Part shown: positions 1 to 9,525 of the stretch, piece after piece
How the letters are laid out: each line of letters opens with the position of its first letter
How positions within the stretch are numbered: the first letter of the stretch is position 1
NCBI RefSeq assembly: GCF_900100175.1
Contig: NZ_FNEM01000006.1
Coordinates: 1-64,000 of the forward strand
Direction of reading: 5' to 3'
Origin: Ferrimonas sediminum
GTDB lineage: Bacteria > Pseudomonadota > Gammaproteobacteria > Enterobacterales > Shewanellaceae
DNA length: 64,000 nt
Program-made: the position numbers and the translations under genes
The notes under the pieces: model-generated
Database searches by the model: none
The model's input: only the letters and a program-made list of their open reading frames with translations
What the model was told of the DNA's origin: nothing

Positions 1-555
1 GGCCATGCAGGCAAGCAGGGCCTGTTCATCCAGTAGTGCCTGAGATTTAAACCGCCCCTCCCAGAACCGGCCGGTGCACTCGTCCTCTTTGTTGGCTTCG
101 CGGGCGATGTACTCGTTGAGAGAGCGCATAAACCAGCTTAAATCGGCCAGTCGGGTTCGGTACAGCTCCGCTTTGCGCTTCACCTGGTTCAGCTCAACTT
201 GGGTCAGGTTGTCACGCTGGTCGTCATCGCAATAGCGGCGGGTCAGGTCGGTTCCGGCAAACACGCGGTGCCAGCGATGGAGCACTTCCAGGGTACTCCA
301 GGCATTGGCCTTTGGTGCATCCACATGGAGCACCAGATGGGTATGGTTGGTCATCACGGCAAAGGCGCAGATATCGATTGAAAAAGCGTCGCTGAGCGCC
401 AGCAATCGTTTTTCGACCCAGTCGCGGCGGTGTTCATAGCTGATGCCGGTGTAGGTATCGACGCCGCAAAGGAAACTGCGGCGCACACAACGACTGACGC
501 AGTGATAGAAAGGGGTATCTTGCAGCGATACCAGCTGTTTTCTGGCGGTGGGCAT
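1..555 (-). CDS. REP-associated tyrosine transposase, partial at the left window edge (copy 1)
   Basis: This is the N-terminal 185 codons of a RAYT (Y1/HUH transposase of the IS200-like superfamily); the rest lies outside the window. The frame is open from the ATG at 555 to the edge. It matches the complete copy at 50635-51615 (1 aligns with 51061) with only six substitutions that I can count in 555 bases (positions 237, 286, 343, 403, 433 and 439). It keeps the HUH motif (NHTHLV) used for metal binding and strand cleavage. RAYTs are single-copy domesticated relatives of transposases that mobilise REP palindromes rather than themselves, so two near-identical copies in 64 kb is unusual. Identity continues to about base 573 and then stops. 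Confidence 0.85.
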   Translation of the reverse strand, partial: MPTARKQLVSLQDTPFYHCVSRCVRRSFLCGVDTYTGISYEHRRDWVEKRLLALSDAFSIDICAFAVMTNHTHLVLHVDAPKANAWSTLEVLHRWHRVFAGTDLTRRYCDDDQRDNLTQVELNQVKRKAELYRTRLADLSWFMRSLNEYIAREANKEDECTGRFWEGRFKSQALLDEQALLACMA

Positions 556-644
556 AGTCTCATCCTTGAAACTGATAAGAGTTCAGTGTAGCTGATGGGG
601 AGTCGGGCAGACTCGATGAGGTGCCTTCATGATGAAGTGGAAGC

Positions 645-734
645 GACTAAACAAGGGTGTCTGTTTAACTGTTTAAGGACTCAGCATGGGTGTCTTTGTA
701 GGGAGATTAAGGTGGGTGTCTTGATAAGGGGAGG
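645..734. repeat. REP-like element cluster next to RAYT copy 1
   Basis: Three related motifs lie upstream of the transposase: GGGTGTCTGTTTAA near 654, GGGTGTCTTTGTAGGG near 688, and GATTAAGGTGGGTGTCTTGATAAGG from 705. The last closely matches the elements beside the second RAYT copy (GGGTGTCTTAATAAGG near 51724), and its reverse complement matches the repeats at 50347-50449. These are probably the substrates of the RAYT. The assignment is by repeated occurrence beside both copies; folding was not computed. Confidence 0.6.
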
Positions 735-807
735 GGAATGTTTCATCGCTTCTGATAGTATGAGGGTATTACTATCAACGAGTTAACACCAGTGCGAGGA
801 GTTGGTC

Positions 808-1650
808 ATGCTGGATGCGGTCTGTACCCATGGCGGTGAGGTATGTACTTACAACATCTTTGACTTTCAGAAGCTGGATCCGGCGGTCATTGAGCTTAAA
901 CGCCAGCACTTACAATGCCCGAACCCCGACTGCACCGGCAAGGCGTATTATCGCCGTGCCAGTATCGATGGCAAGGCGGCCTGTTTTGGCTCCCGCTACC
1001 ACATAGCCGGCTGTGACGAGGGGCGTTCCTCGGAACAGGGCAGCAGGGAACTGCAGCAGGCTCAGGAGGTACGCCAGCTTTTGCTCGCAGGTGAGGAGGT
1101 TCGCTTTGATTTCAGCCCTGTGGCGGTCAAAGGCCGATCCGAGCCGGTGACGCCTCTCGCAGCCACCAAGGCGGACACCCGCCCTGGCTCCTCCCCGGAT
1201 AAGGTAAACAAATCAGCGAAACCGGCCAGTATCGGCATGGACAAGGCTCTGGCCAGTTTGATGCGTGGCAGCGGCCTGGATACGTCGGAGACGGTGATTC
1301 AGCTGGACGGCCGATTCAACTTTAAAGCCAAAAACCTGTTTGTGAACTTTGCCGATGCCGAGCCGCAAGCCTCTGCTGCCGACGTAAAACCCAAGATGTT
1401 TTGGGGAACCATCTCCCATACCGATGCGGATCTGGAGTGGCTGAACCCCTCGGACTGCGACGATGTGGGCATCCCCATTGCCCGCTATAAGAAGGCAATC
1501 CTGGCGCGTTTTGGCATTACCGATCGACGTGACCTGGAGGGGGCGGGGTTAATCCTGTACGGCAAGTGTTTTTGGAATCGTAGTAAAACAAGGAAAATCA
1601 TCGAGTTGTGGGATGCCGAACGGATCTTTATCTCCGTCCTGACCGACTAA
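808..1650 (+). CDS. Unrecognised protein with a Cys-rich N-terminal region
   Basis: I do not recognise this 280-residue protein. The start is taken at the ATG at 808, seven bases after GCGAGGA, rather than the in-frame TTG at 802. The N-terminal 70 residues hold clustered cysteines (CTHGGEVC, CPNPDC, then single C and GC), which suggests a small zinc-binding fold followed by a Pro/Ala/Thr-rich linker around residues 105-150. The C-terminal half looks globular and ends in an aromatic and basic stretch (YGKCFWNR). No membrane segment or signal peptide is visible. Its stop codon overlaps the stop of the convergent TetR gene (TAA at 1648-1650). It lies next to the RAYT and may be accessory. Confidence 0.6.
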   Translation: MLDAVCTHGGEVCTYNIFDFQKLDPAVIELKRQHLQCPNPDCTGKAYYRRASIDGKAACFGSRYHIAGCDEGRSSEQGSRELQQAQEVRQLLLAGEEVRFDFSPVAVKGRSEPVTPLAATKADTRPGSSPDKVNKSAKPASIGMDKALASLMRGSGLDTSETVIQLDGRFNFKAKNLFVNFADAEPQASAADVKPKMFWGTISHTDADLEWLNPSDCDDVGIPIARYKKAILARFGITDRRDLEGAGLILYGKCFWNRSKTRKIIELWDAERIFISVLTD

Positions 1651-2249
1651 GGGTTCCCGGTACCGTTAGGCTTGCACCTAAGAGTGATGGAGGCGTGCAC
1701 CTGGGCCTGAATCAGGCGTTGCAGGGTCGTGGCTTTACCGTTTGCCGATGCAAGCTTCGGTCCTTCAACGACCTGGACCACTATCTCTATCATCAGAGCA
1801 GCAAGGGCACCGGAGAGTTCGGTAATCTCAATATCAAACCGCTGTGCTTTGAAAGCCTCCGCCAGTCTGACTGCAATCTGCTTAGCCAGGTTGCCTTTCA
1901 ACAACCTTAGTGCCTGGTTCCAATCGTTGCCCAACTTGTAGGGCATGGAGCGTCTAAAGCCACTTTCGCGGTTGATGATGTCTAGTATATTCACCACCGA
2001 CGGTGGGGGTTGGTTATCCAACCATTGGTCCGGCGCGGAATAGCCTTCCAACAGTCGTGAAAAAACGCCTTGGTGCAGCGCCACAAACAGATCGAGCTTG
2101 CGCTCGTAATGGCGGTAGAAGGTGGTCTTGCCAACATTGGCCTGGTCGATGATTTCGGAGACCGTAATATCGCAGTAATCTTTTTGGCCTAGTAGTGATT
2201 GAAATGCCGTCAGGATTCTTTTCTTACTTCGGTTCGGTGTGCTGACCAT
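1647..2249 (-). CDS. TetR/AcrR-family transcriptional regulator
   Basis: A 200-residue DNA-binding repressor. The N-terminal helix-turn-helix is clear at residues 5-55: a helix with RILTAFQSLL, then ITVSEIIDQANVGKTTFYRHY, the typical TetR recognition helix. The remaining helical part binds an unknown ligand. The start is the ATG at 2249; an in-frame extension to 2327 would add 26 residues with no family resemblance. The gene is divergent from the DJ-1/PfpI gene, and a 21-bp palindrome lies between them, so it probably represses itself and that neighbour. Confidence 0.85.
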   Translation of the reverse strand: MVSTPNRSKKRILTAFQSLLGQKDYCDITVSEIIDQANVGKTTFYRHYERKLDLFVALHQGVFSRLLEGYSAPDQWLDNQPPPSVVNILDIINRESGFRRSMPYKLGNDWNQALRLLKGNLAKQIAVRLAEAFKAQRFDIEITELSGALAALMIEIVVQVVEGPKLASANGKATTLQRLIQAQVHASITLRCKPNGTGNP

Positions 2250-2315
2250 GAACTGACCTGCCAATTGGGAGTATGGATAGAGTAATGATCTTACTGGGGC
2301 TGGCAAGCACACAGA

Positions 2316-2336
2316 CCGGTTTAGCAACTAAACCGG
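2316..2336. promoter_or_regulatory. Palindromic operator candidate for the TetR regulator
   Basis: Arms CCGGTTTAG and CTAAACCGG form a perfect 9-bp inverted repeat with a 3-bp centre, midway between the divergent TetR and DJ-1/PfpI genes. A second dyad overlaps its right end: CGGAACC at 2334-2340 and GGTTCCG at 2353-2359. Size and place fit a TetR dimer site. The pairing with this regulator is an inference from position. Confidence 0.6.
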
Positions 2337-2445
2337 AACCTTTACGGTCATTGGTTCCGTTTGGCACTCCAGTGGTGATTCGACTCTGCTGAGATGGCGC
2401 CATGGTTGTCATAGTGGTCCGGTCTTTTACTCTCAGGATTTTATT

Positions 2446-3141
2446 ATGACCCCTTGCTTCGACCGCTCCAGCGCCGTTACCAAGGCGACCCCAATGAATG
2501 TTGGCATTTTTCTGTTCCCCGGAATGACCATGATGGACGCTTACGCACCGCTGCAGGTGTTGGCATTAAGCGAGTCGTTTACCGTGTTTACCTTTGCCGC
2601 GACCACAGAGCCGCTTGCCTGTGATGCCGGAGTCATGTTGATGCCCCAATACGGCTTTTCAAACTTGCCTGAGATCGATGTGTTGTTGGTGCCCGGCGGC
2701 GCCAATCCCGAGACGCAGATGCAGGACCCACTGGTGCTGGCGGTGTTACGTAAACTGGGGCAGAGAGCGAAGTACGTTACTTCTGTCTGTACTGGAGCGC
2801 TCATTCTGGCGCAGACCGGGCTGCTGGACGGCTATCGAACCACGGTGCACTGGGCCTATTCCGAGGCGCTGACGCGGTTTCCCAAGGTGATTCATGATGA
2901 CGGGCGCCTGGTTCATGATCGCAATCGAATCAGCGGCGGTGGCATTACTGCCGGCCTGGACTTTGCGCTGTACCTGATCGGTGAGATTGGCGGTCGCTCC
3001 GAAGGGGCGGCGATGGAGTTGTTGTTGGAGTACGCTCCGCAGCCGCCGTTTGCCTGCGGCCACCCCAGCCAGGCACCTTTGCCGTTAAGGCAAGCTCTTC
3101 AAGAGAAGGTCATCAATATGGCTAAAGGGTTGTTTGATTAA
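2446..3141 (+). CDS. DJ-1/PfpI-family protein (isonitrile hydratase-like)
   Basis: A 231-residue class I glutamine amidotransferase-like protein. The core begins near residue 17 (MNVGIFLFPGMTMMD) and has the nucleophile elbow TSVCTGALILAQTGLLDG, with Cys at about residue 110 followed by the HWAY segment seen in the isonitrile hydratase (InhA) branch and in the N-terminal domains of GATase1-type AraC regulators. No AraC domain follows, so it is a stand-alone enzyme. Substrate unknown. The first 16 residues are not part of the fold, and a start at the internal ATG (about 2494) is possible. It is divergent from the TetR gene and probably its target. Confidence 0.8.
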   Translation: MTPCFDRSSAVTKATPMNVGIFLFPGMTMMDAYAPLQVLALSESFTVFTFAATTEPLACDAGVMLMPQYGFSNLPEIDVLLVPGGANPETQMQDPLVLAVLRKLGQRAKYVTSVCTGALILAQTGLLDGYRTTVHWAYSEALTRFPKVIHDDGRLVHDRNRISGGGITAGLDFALYLIGEIGGRSEGAAMELLLEYAPQPPFACGHPSQAPLPLRQALQEKVINMAKGLFD

Positions 3142-3381
3142 CGGTGGAACGGGCTTTGAGGTCATCGGCCTGGTAAAACGGTCGGGTTTGTCATCAACCG
3201 GTAGCGACCGCCTTCCTTTTCCATTTTGCTCCTGCCTGCAAACTTTGCGTATTAGACTGATTAATATGGGAAGAGTTTGACGTGCACCTGGTTTTTCGTG
3301 GTGGCTGAGACCCTGTCGTTTCGGCTGAAGCAGGGGGGGCCAGAGGGCGATGACCCACCGCCGAAGCGGTGGGCCGGTGGC

Positions 3382-5292
3382 TCAGAGTTTGAACTGACCG
3401 ATCTGATGTTGCAGCTGAACCGACAGCTGGGCCAGGTGCTCCCCGGAGGCGGCGGCCTGGGCTGCACCTTCTGTGGTTTCGGCAACAATATCATTGATGT
3501 TGTTGACGTTCTGGTTGATTTCAGCCGATACCGCCGATTGCTCGTTGGCGGCGCTGGCAATCTGCATGTTCATCTCCGTGATGTGATTGACCGCCTGATT
3601 GATGCCATCGAGGGCCACATCGGCATTGCCGGCCTGGTCCACGCAGGCTGCGGTGGTGGATTTGCTGCGCTGCATGACGTTGACTGCCTTGGCGGACCCG
3701 GCCTGCAGTTGTTCAATCATCTGCTGAATCTCCTGGGTCGAGGCCTGGGTTCGACTGGCCAGGGTGCGAACCTCATCGGCGACCACCGCAAACCCTCGCC
3801 CTTGTTCTCCGGCCCGGGCCGCTTCAATGGCGGCATTGAGGGCCAGCAGGTTGGTCTGATCGGCGATGTTACGTATCACCTCAAGTACGCTGTCGATGTG
3901 GCTGGTTTCGGTTTCCAGCTGGCTGATCACCTGCGAGGCCTGTTCAATCTCCTGTGCCAGCTGGTTGATGGAACCTGATACCGCATCCACCACCCGTTTG
4001 CCCTCGGCGGTGGAGTCATTGGCCTTTTGGGCGGCATCGGCGGCCAGAGTGGCGTTCTGGGCTACCTCCTGCACCGTGGCGCTCATCTGGTTCATGGCCG
4101 TGGCCGCTTGCTCGGTCTCCTGTTGCTGGCGCTCCATTCCCACTCTGGCGCCATCGGTGATCGACGCCATCTGTTCGGCAGAGCCGGCCAACTGATCACT
4201 GGCACCGGCTACTTGCGAGATGGTGTGGTGCACTTTTATGGCAAAGTGGTTGAAGGCGCGGGCCAGATCTGCCAGTTCGTCGCTGCCGGAGTCGTCCAGG
4301 CGAAGGGTCAGATCGCCATCGCCCTCGGCGATGTTGTTCATGGTTTGCGTGGTTTCGATGATGGGGCGGGAGATCCCCCGGCCAATGCCCCAGGCGATGC
4401 CGGCCCCGAAAATCAGCGCCATCAGTCCGGTCAGCAGCACCCGGTTGCGAACGTCGGCCAGGGCCGCAGCATTGTGGCTGCGATCCATGGCTATCTCCAG
4501 CACGCCGATGGGGCGCCCGGAGAAGTCGTTGACCGCATGACGGTAAACGGCGTAAGGCTGGTCGTCGAGCAGCACCTGTTCGGTACTCGGTTTGCCGGAA
4601 ATGGCCTGTTGCAGCACTTCGGGTGACGACAGTATCTGGCCATCCAGGGTTGAGCCAAAGGCGGTAAATTGCTGGTCTTTTTGCGTGTACAGGGCAATCT
4701 CTACCTGATACGCCTGCTTGAATTCATCGAAAAAAGCCTGGCCAAAAGAGATGCCAAACTCCACCGAGCCGATGGGCTGCTGTTGGTATGCCACGGGCAC
4801 CACACCACGGATACCGATGCCCGCGACCCCTTTTTCCAGACCGCGAATCGGTTGCTGATCGCGGTTGGTCCGGACTACGGTTTTGCGGAAAGAGGACAGG
4901 TCATCGCCAAACTTTGCCGGTTTGTGCACCCTCAGGAACGAGGTGGCGGGGGCGGTATGAAACTGAAACTGGCGCACGGCAAAGTCGGATTTCATCTTGC
5001 CGAACACCGGCAGCGTGCGACTGAGCAGGCGGTCGCGATCGCGATTGGCAAAGGCCGACTGAATCTCTGGCGTTTGTGCTACCACAGTGGCCAGGGCTTC
5101 GGCCAGCTTACCGGAGGCATCGATCTGGGCGCTGGCGGTTTCGTACAGTTTGGTTAACTCCCGTTCTTCGGCGCTATCGATCACCTTGGACAACTGGGAC
5201 AGCACCAGCGGAATCACCACCGACATCACCACCACCAGCATGGTGCAGATGCCGATTACGATGCGGTTACCAATGTTGGGTTTTTTCACCAC
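3382..5292 (-). CDS. Methyl-accepting chemotaxis protein with a double-Cache-type sensor
   Basis: A 636-residue transmembrane chemoreceptor. The first membrane helix is at about residues 10-33, then a periplasmic Cache-type ligand domain at about 35-275, a second helix at about 283-303, a HAMP domain to about 357, and the cytoplasmic signalling coiled coil. The hairpin tip is intact ([20 protein letters not shown]), so it should couple to CheA/CheW. The start is GTG at 5292, eight bases after GGAG; a second GTG follows directly. It is monocistronic. The ligand cannot be read from the sequence. Confidence 0.92.
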   Translation of the reverse strand: MVKKPNIGNRIVIGICTMLVVVMSVVIPLVLSQLSKVIDSAEERELTKLYETASAQIDASGKLAEALATVVAQTPEIQSAFANRDRDRLLSRTLPVFGKMKSDFAVRQFQFHTAPATSFLRVHKPAKFGDDLSSFRKTVVRTNRDQQPIRGLEKGVAGIGIRGVVPVAYQQQPIGSVEFGISFGQAFFDEFKQAYQVEIALYTQKDQQFTAFGSTLDGQILSSPEVLQQAISGKPSTEQVLLDDQPYAVYRHAVNDFSGRPIGVLEIAMDRSHNAAALADVRNRVLLTGLMALIFGAGIAWGIGRGISRPIIETTQTMNNIAEGDGDLTLRLDDSGSDELADLARAFNHFAIKVHHTISQVAGASDQLAGSAEQMASITDGARVGMERQQQETEQAATAMNQMSATVQEVAQNATLAADAAQKANDSTAEGKRVVDAVSGSINQLAQEIEQASQVISQLETETSHIDSVLEVIRNIADQTNLLALNAAIEAARAGEQGRGFAVVADEVRTLASRTQASTQEIQQMIEQLQAGSAKAVNVMQRSKSTTAACVDQAGNADVALDGINQAVNHITEMNMQIASAANEQSAVSAEINQNVNNINDIVAETTEGAAQAAASGEHLAQLSVQLQHQIGQFKL

Positions 5293-5754
5293 GAGATTCT
5301 CCGTTTGCAGGGCAGGGCGATGGCCGGTTTGCGGACCAACCTGTTCGCCTTACCGGCTTTTGCGGGGTCGCAAAAGTGTGTAAGTCATGGGGTTAGGTTA
5401 CTCAAGTGATTGAAAATGATGTGAGAACAAAGGCGCGTTTTGACCGAGCGCCCAGACCAAGTGCCATTTCTATAAGAGGGGTCACAGAGCCGCGCAAAGG
5501 GCAGGATCCAGCGCAGAATTGCGCCGGTCGCAGAGCAAAGTTTCACTTTTGGGCCCGCGCTTTTCCCATCTTCTTGGCGTAGCGACCGGGCGCCTTGTTC
5601 CTTGTTCGCCATAAGGCCGCTGATGGAGGGGGACTTCCATAGTGAAAAGTTGTCGATGGCTTTTGAACAAAATTACGCTGTTGTTGACACGCTCGGGCCG
5701 CTAAGCTGATGAAATAGGCACAATGGCCGCAAATTTAGGGAGTGTAAACCCATC
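5293..5754. other. 462-base intergenic region
   Basis: This lies between the divergent chemoreceptor and YciI-like genes and must contain both promoters. I see no convincing gene, tRNA or strong hairpin. Short open frames on the minus strand lack ribosome binding sites and family resemblance. Confidence 0.5.
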
Positions 5755-6066
5755 ATGGAACAGTTTTTATGCCGATTGTCTCCAACCCGTGATGACATGT
5801 TAGCCCAGGGCCCGACGCCCCAGGAGTCGGCTGCCATCGACGCGCACTTTCGTTACCTGGCTGAGTTGACCGAACAGGGAAGCGTGCTGATGGCGGGGCG
5901 AACCCTGGTGACCGACGAACGGGCACAGGGGCTGGTGATTCTAAAGGTCACCAATGAGGCGCAGGCCCGGGCGTTGATGCTGGCGGATCCTGCGGTCAGC
6001 GAAGCGGTGATGCGAATGGAGCTACTGCCGTTTCGGGTGGCACTGTGGTCAGAACAGTCTCCCTAG
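5755..6066 (+). CDS. YciI-family (YCII-related domain) protein
   Basis: A 103-residue ferredoxin-like alpha/beta protein of the YciI type. It shows the usual layout: a first strand with MEQFLCRLSPTRDDM, the helix HFRYLAELTEQGSVLMAGRT, and the motif AQARALMLADPAVSEAVMRMELLPFRV. Family members resemble muconolactone isomerase, and some are small hydrolases or dehydrochlorinases. The His/Asp pair often proposed as catalytic is not clear here, because the N-terminal region has P-T-R-D in place of the usual H. Function unknown. The Shine-Dalgarno GGGAG is rather far from the ATG (about 12 bases). Confidence 0.75.
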   Translation: MEQFLCRLSPTRDDMLAQGPTPQESAAIDAHFRYLAELTEQGSVLMAGRTLVTDERAQGLVILKVTNEAQARALMLADPAVSEAVMRMELLPFRVALWSEQSP

Positions 6067-6194
6067 GCTGCAGCGCTGACCCTTTAACGAGCTAAGGTTG
6101 TGTAACTGCTTCATTCAGGTGATGAAGTGGATTCTGTAAATGGGGTAGAGTGATGGCTTTAGTGTCATATTTTGCTTTCGACAGGATAAAAACG

Positions 6195-7016
6195 ATGCAT
6201 AACATAGAGATTCAGGGCAGCAGGCTGGCCTATTTGGACGTCGGCCAGGGGCCGGTGCTGCTGTTTGGCCACAGCTACTTGTGGGACAGCGCCATGTGGG
6301 CTCCGCAGGTAGAGGTGCTCAGTCAACATTACCGCTGCATCGTTCCGGATCTCTGGGATCATGGTCAATCCGGTCCTCGCCCCGCCGGCTGTCGTAACCT
6401 GGCCGGGGTGGCGGATACCATGCTGGCGTTGATGGACGCTCTGCAGATCGAGGAGTTTACGGTAGTGGGGTTGTCGGTGGGCGGCATGTGGGGCACCGAG
6501 TTGGCCCTGAAAGCCCCGGCCCGGGTTCAGGCGCTGGTGTTGATGAACACTTTTGTCGGCTTGGAACCGGAGGTGACCCACCAGAAGTACTTCGGCATGT
6601 TGAGAATGATTGAGCAAACCGGCGGCGTGCCAGCCCCGATGGCGGAGCAGATTGTGCCGCTGTTTTTTGCCAATGATGTCAAGCAGGCCAATCCCGGGCT
6701 GGCTGACGGTTTTAAAGCCGTATTATTGGGGTTGGCGCCCGAGCGGGTGGAGGGCGTGGTGGCCATGGGCAGAATGATTTTCGGCCGCCGGGATCTGATC
6801 GACCAGTTGCCGAAACTAACCCTGCCGGTGTTGATTCTCACCGGGCAGCAGGATAAAGCCCGCTCGGTGCTGGAGAGTTATCTGATGCAGGACGAGATCA
6901 CCGCCAGTGTGCTGAAAGAGATCCCCCATGCCGGGCACATCTCAACCCTGGAGAACCCGGGGTTTGTCAACGACGCTCTTGGCGCGTTTTTGCAGCAAGC
7001 GATTCGTCGCGGCTGA
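6195..7016 (+). CDS. Alpha/beta hydrolase
   Basis: A 273-residue cytosolic alpha/beta-hydrolase fold enzyme. Features in order: oxyanion region LLFGHSY, nucleophile elbow VVGLSVGGMWG (Ser at about residue 95), an acid in LILTGQQDKARS, and the catalytic His in IPHAGHISTLENP. It resembles the 3-oxoadipate enol-lactonase and esterase branch, but the substrate is unknown. The start at 6195 follows CAGGA by eight bases; an in-frame ATG at 6150 would add 15 residues without a good ribosome binding site. It converges with the amino acid ABC operon and is separated from it by a strong hairpin. Confidence 0.85.
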   Translation: MHNIEIQGSRLAYLDVGQGPVLLFGHSYLWDSAMWAPQVEVLSQHYRCIVPDLWDHGQSGPRPAGCRNLAGVADTMLALMDALQIEEFTVVGLSVGGMWGTELALKAPARVQALVLMNTFVGLEPEVTHQKYFGMLRMIEQTGGVPAPMAEQIVPLFFANDVKQANPGLADGFKAVLLGLAPERVEGVVAMGRMIFGRRDLIDQLPKLTLPVLILTGQQDKARSVLESYLMQDEITASVLKEIPHAGHISTLENPGFVNDALGAFLQQAIRRG

Positions 7017-7020
7017 CTGA

Positions 7021-7045
7021 CTCCCCTGGCGTTGTGCCAGGGGAG
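7021..7045. terminator. Hairpin between convergent genes
   Basis: A perfect 10-bp stem (CTCCCCTGGC with GCCAGGGGAG) with a 5-base loop lies 4 bases after the hydrolase stop and 9 bases from the end of the ABC ATPase gene. The T-tract is poor on both strands. A bidirectional terminator is the likeliest role. Confidence 0.65.
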
Positions 7046-7054
7046 TGAGACCGA

Positions 7055-7780
7055 TTAACGCAGCACCTTGCTTAAAAAAGCTTGGGTTCTGGGGTGTTGC
7101 GGCTGGTCGAACAGCGCTTTAGGTTCGCTGCTCTCAACAATTTCACCCCCGTCGATAAAGACCACCCGATCGGAGACCTCGCGGGCGAAACCCATCTCGT
7201 GAGTGACGATGACCATGGTCATCCCCTGTTCGGCCAGTGATTTCATCACGTCCAGTACGTCGCCCACCATCTCTGGATCCAGGGCGGAGGTGGGCTCATC
7301 AAACAACATCATGTCTGGTTTCATCGCCAGTGCCCGGGCGATGGCCACCCGCTGCTTCTGGCCGCCAGAGAGGCTGGAGGGGTAGACGTCGGCCTTATCG
7401 GCCAGTCCCACCAGCGTCAGTAACTCAACCGCATAACCATCGGCCTGGGATTGACTCATGACCCCCAGTTTCACCGGTGCCAGGGTGATGTTCTGGCGCA
7501 CGGTTTTGTGGGGAAACAGATTGAAGTTCTGAAACACCATGCCGACGTTCTGACGCAGCTTATCCACGCAGGCTCCCGGGGCGGTGATCGATTCACCCTC
7601 GATGACGATGTCGCCACTGCTGGGTTGCTCCAGTAGGTTGATGCAGCGCAAAAAGGTGCTCTTGCCGCTGCCACTGGGGCCGATCACACTGACCACTTCG
7701 CCGGCCTTGATGTGCTCACTGATCCCCTTTAATACCTCGACATCGCCGTAGCTCTTATGCAGGTTGCTTATTTTAATCAC
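7055..7780 (-). CDS. Polar amino acid ABC transporter, ATP-binding subunit (GlnQ/HisP type)
   Basis: A 241-residue ABC ATPase that powers amino acid uptake with the permease and binding protein encoded upstream. Visible motifs are Walker A (GPSGSGKST, about residues 34-42), the Q-loop in [13 protein letters not shown], signature SLSGGQKQR, Walker [12 protein letters not shown] and the switch His in VTHEMGFA. Length and motifs match GlnQ/ArtP/HisP. The ATG at 7780 overlaps the end of the permease gene by 8 bases, showing translational coupling. It is the last gene of the three-gene leftward operon. Confidence 0.95.
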   Translation of the reverse strand: MIKISNLHKSYGDVEVLKGISEHIKAGEVVSVIGPSGSGKSTFLRCINLLEQPSSGDIVIEGESITAPGACVDKLRQNVGMVFQNFNLFPHKTVRQNITLAPVKLGVMSQSQADGYAVELLTLVGLADKADVYPSSLSGGQKQRVAIARALAMKPDMMLFDEPTSALDPEMVGDVLDVMKSLAEQGMTMVIVTHEMGFAREVSDRVVFIDGGEIVESSEPKALFDQPQHPRTQAFLSKVLR

Positions 7781-8450
7781 TTTGTTTGAGCCTCTTTTCG
7801 AACCGGGACAACATAAAGGTGAAGGTATAGGTCAGAATCAGGTAGATAAGGGCACAGGTAAACAGCGGTACCACGTCTTCAAAGGTGCGGCTGCGGATGA
7901 TCTCACCGGCCCGCATCAGATCCACTCCGCCGATAAAGCCGATGACCGCGGTTTCCTTCAACAGCACGATAAACTCATTCCCCAATGCCGGCAGAATGTT
8001 CTTCAGCGCCTGTGGCAGAATCACGGCTTTCATGGTCTGGCCATGGGACAGCCCCAGTGAACGGGCGGCTTCCATCTGGCCTTTGTCCACCGCTTGAATC
8101 CCGGCGCGAATAATTTCAGAGATGTAGGCGCCGCTGTTGAGGCCGAAAGCGATGATGGCGGCGCTGATCTTATCCACGTCCAGTGATGACAGTACGATGA
8201 AGTACAGGATCACCAGCTGAATCACCACCGGGGTACCCCGAATAATGCCGACGTACAGGTTGGCCGGCCAGGTCAGATACCATTTGCCGGACATCTTCAT
8301 CAGGGTGGTTCCGACCCCGAGAATGGCGCCGAGAATGATGGCGAAAAAGGTCACCATCAGGGTCACTTTCAGGCCGTTGAGGATCAGCAGGCCGCCGATC
8401 AGCCCATCGTTACCGATGGGCGTAAACAGGGAATCAATGACTGCTTGCAT
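7773..8450 (-). CDS. Polar amino acid ABC transporter, permease subunit
   Basis: A 225-residue inner-membrane permease of the HisM/GlnP type. About five membrane helices are apparent. The conserved EAA loop that contacts the ATPase reads [25 protein letters not shown] without the usual leading A-x-G variation. The family N-terminus [22 protein letters not shown] is also clear. Only one permease gene is present, so the channel is probably a homodimer. The start at 8450 is 4 bases past the binding-protein stop. Confidence 0.94.
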   Translation of the reverse strand: MQAVIDSLFTPIGNDGLIGGLLILNGLKVTLMVTFFAIILGAILGVGTTLMKMSGKWYLTWPANLYVGIIRGTPVVIQLVILYFIVLSSLDVDKISAAIIAFGLNSGAYISEIIRAGIQAVDKGQMEAARSLGLSHGQTMKAVILPQALKNILPALGNEFIVLLKETAVIGFIGGVDLMRAGEIIRSRTFEDVVPLFTCALIYLILTYTFTFMLSRFEKRLKQSD

Positions 8451-8454
8451 GGCG

Positions 8455-9180
8455 CTACTTCATGTACTTGGTGATCAGAGCGTCGTAGCTGCCGTTGCTT
8501 TTCATGGCGTCGAGGCTGGCGTTGACCTGCTTGAGCAGTTCCGGATTGTCCTTGGACACGGCCAGACCATAGTACTCAGGATCAAAGTTCAGTTTTTGCA
8601 GTTTCAGGTTGGGGTTTTTCTGCAGGTGATTGGCCGCAGGTTCGCTGTCGAACAGCACCAGATCGACCTTGCCGTTTTTCAGCTCCATCATGGCTTCAAA
8701 ACCGGTATTAAAGGCGGTGACCTGCTCGGTAAAGGTTTTGGCCATGATGTCGCCGGTGGATCCCAGCTGCACGGCAAAGTGCTTACCCTTGAGATCATCG
8801 ACAGAGTGGATCTGGTCGTCCTGCTTTTGGGTGATCACCACCTGGGTGGCTTCGTAGTAGGGATCGGAGAACGCAACGCTGGCCTGACGTTCGGGGGTGA
8901 TGGTCATGCCAGCGGCGATCATATCGATCTTGCCGGAGTTCAGCGCCACAATCAGCGAATCGAACTTCATGTTTTCAACTTTGAGGGTTTTGCCGCTGTC
9001 CTCGGCAATCTGTTTGACGATGTCGATATCGAAACCTTTGATTTCATCGCCACTGGCGCCACCGATATATTCAAACGGAGGGAAGGCGGCGTTGGTGCCG
9101 ACCACCAGTACGTCCTCTTTTTTATTGCAGCCGGTGAGGGCGATCAGGGTCAGGCTCAGGGCGGCCAGGGTCTTTTTCAT
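8455..9180 (-). CDS. Polar amino acid ABC transporter, substrate-binding lipoprotein
   Basis: A 241-residue solute-binding protein of family 3 (GlnH/ArtJ/FliY type). The start at 9180 gives MKKTLAALSLTLIALTGC, a lipoprotein signal with the lipobox LTGC, so it is anchored on the periplasmic side of the inner membrane. Typical motifs follow: AAFPPFEY, GFDIDIVKQIAE, DMIAAGMTITPERQASVAFSDPYY and DGVDL-like KVDLVLFDSEPA. A longer frame starting at 9246 would hide the signal peptide. First gene of the operon. Ligand specificity cannot be assigned by eye. Confidence 0.93.
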   Translation of the reverse strand: MKKTLAALSLTLIALTGCNKKEDVLVVGTNAAFPPFEYIGGASGDEIKGFDIDIVKQIAEDSGKTLKVENMKFDSLIVALNSGKIDMIAAGMTITPERQASVAFSDPYYEATQVVITQKQDDQIHSVDDLKGKHFAVQLGSTGDIMAKTFTEQVTAFNTGFEAMMELKNGKVDLVLFDSEPAANHLQKNPNLKLQKLNFDPEYYGLAVSKDNPELLKQVNASLDAMKSNGSYDALITKYMK

Positions 9181-9217
9181 GGGGCACTCTCTGTATCGAA
9201 AAACGTCATTGACACGG

Positions 9218-9246
9218 ACTATAAACAGAGAGAATTTTCCAGTCAA
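9218..9246 (-). promoter_or_regulatory. Sigma-70-type promoter of the amino acid ABC operon
   Basis: Read on the minus strand: -35 TTGACT (9246-9241), 17-bp spacer, -10 TATAGT (9223-9218), then about 38 bases to the binding-protein ATG. The 300 bases between this and the DUF2955 gene hold no gene. A G-rich inverted repeat around 9475-9510 (GGGGGGC with GCCCCCC on the minus strand) may terminate the DUF2955 transcript. Confidence 0.6.
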
Positions 9247-9525
9247 TACTTATGCGCTTTTTTTGAATAATTAATCTTTAGTGGCGGTAGGGATTGAGCG
9301 CACTGATAACTTGGCGTTTACATTTTGTGGCGATTTTGTGACTTGCATCAAGCTTTGTGTGGCTGGGTTACGGGGGTTGTTTTGCTTTATGGCTAATGGC
9401 CGGCCAAGCGGGCGGCATCATAAGCGCGGAGCGACCGTTTGGTGAATTTTTATTCAATATGGCCTGTCGAAAGGGAGGGGGGGGCGGCGCCAGGCAGCCC
9501 CCCGGGTGAAAGGGGAGCCCTCCGG

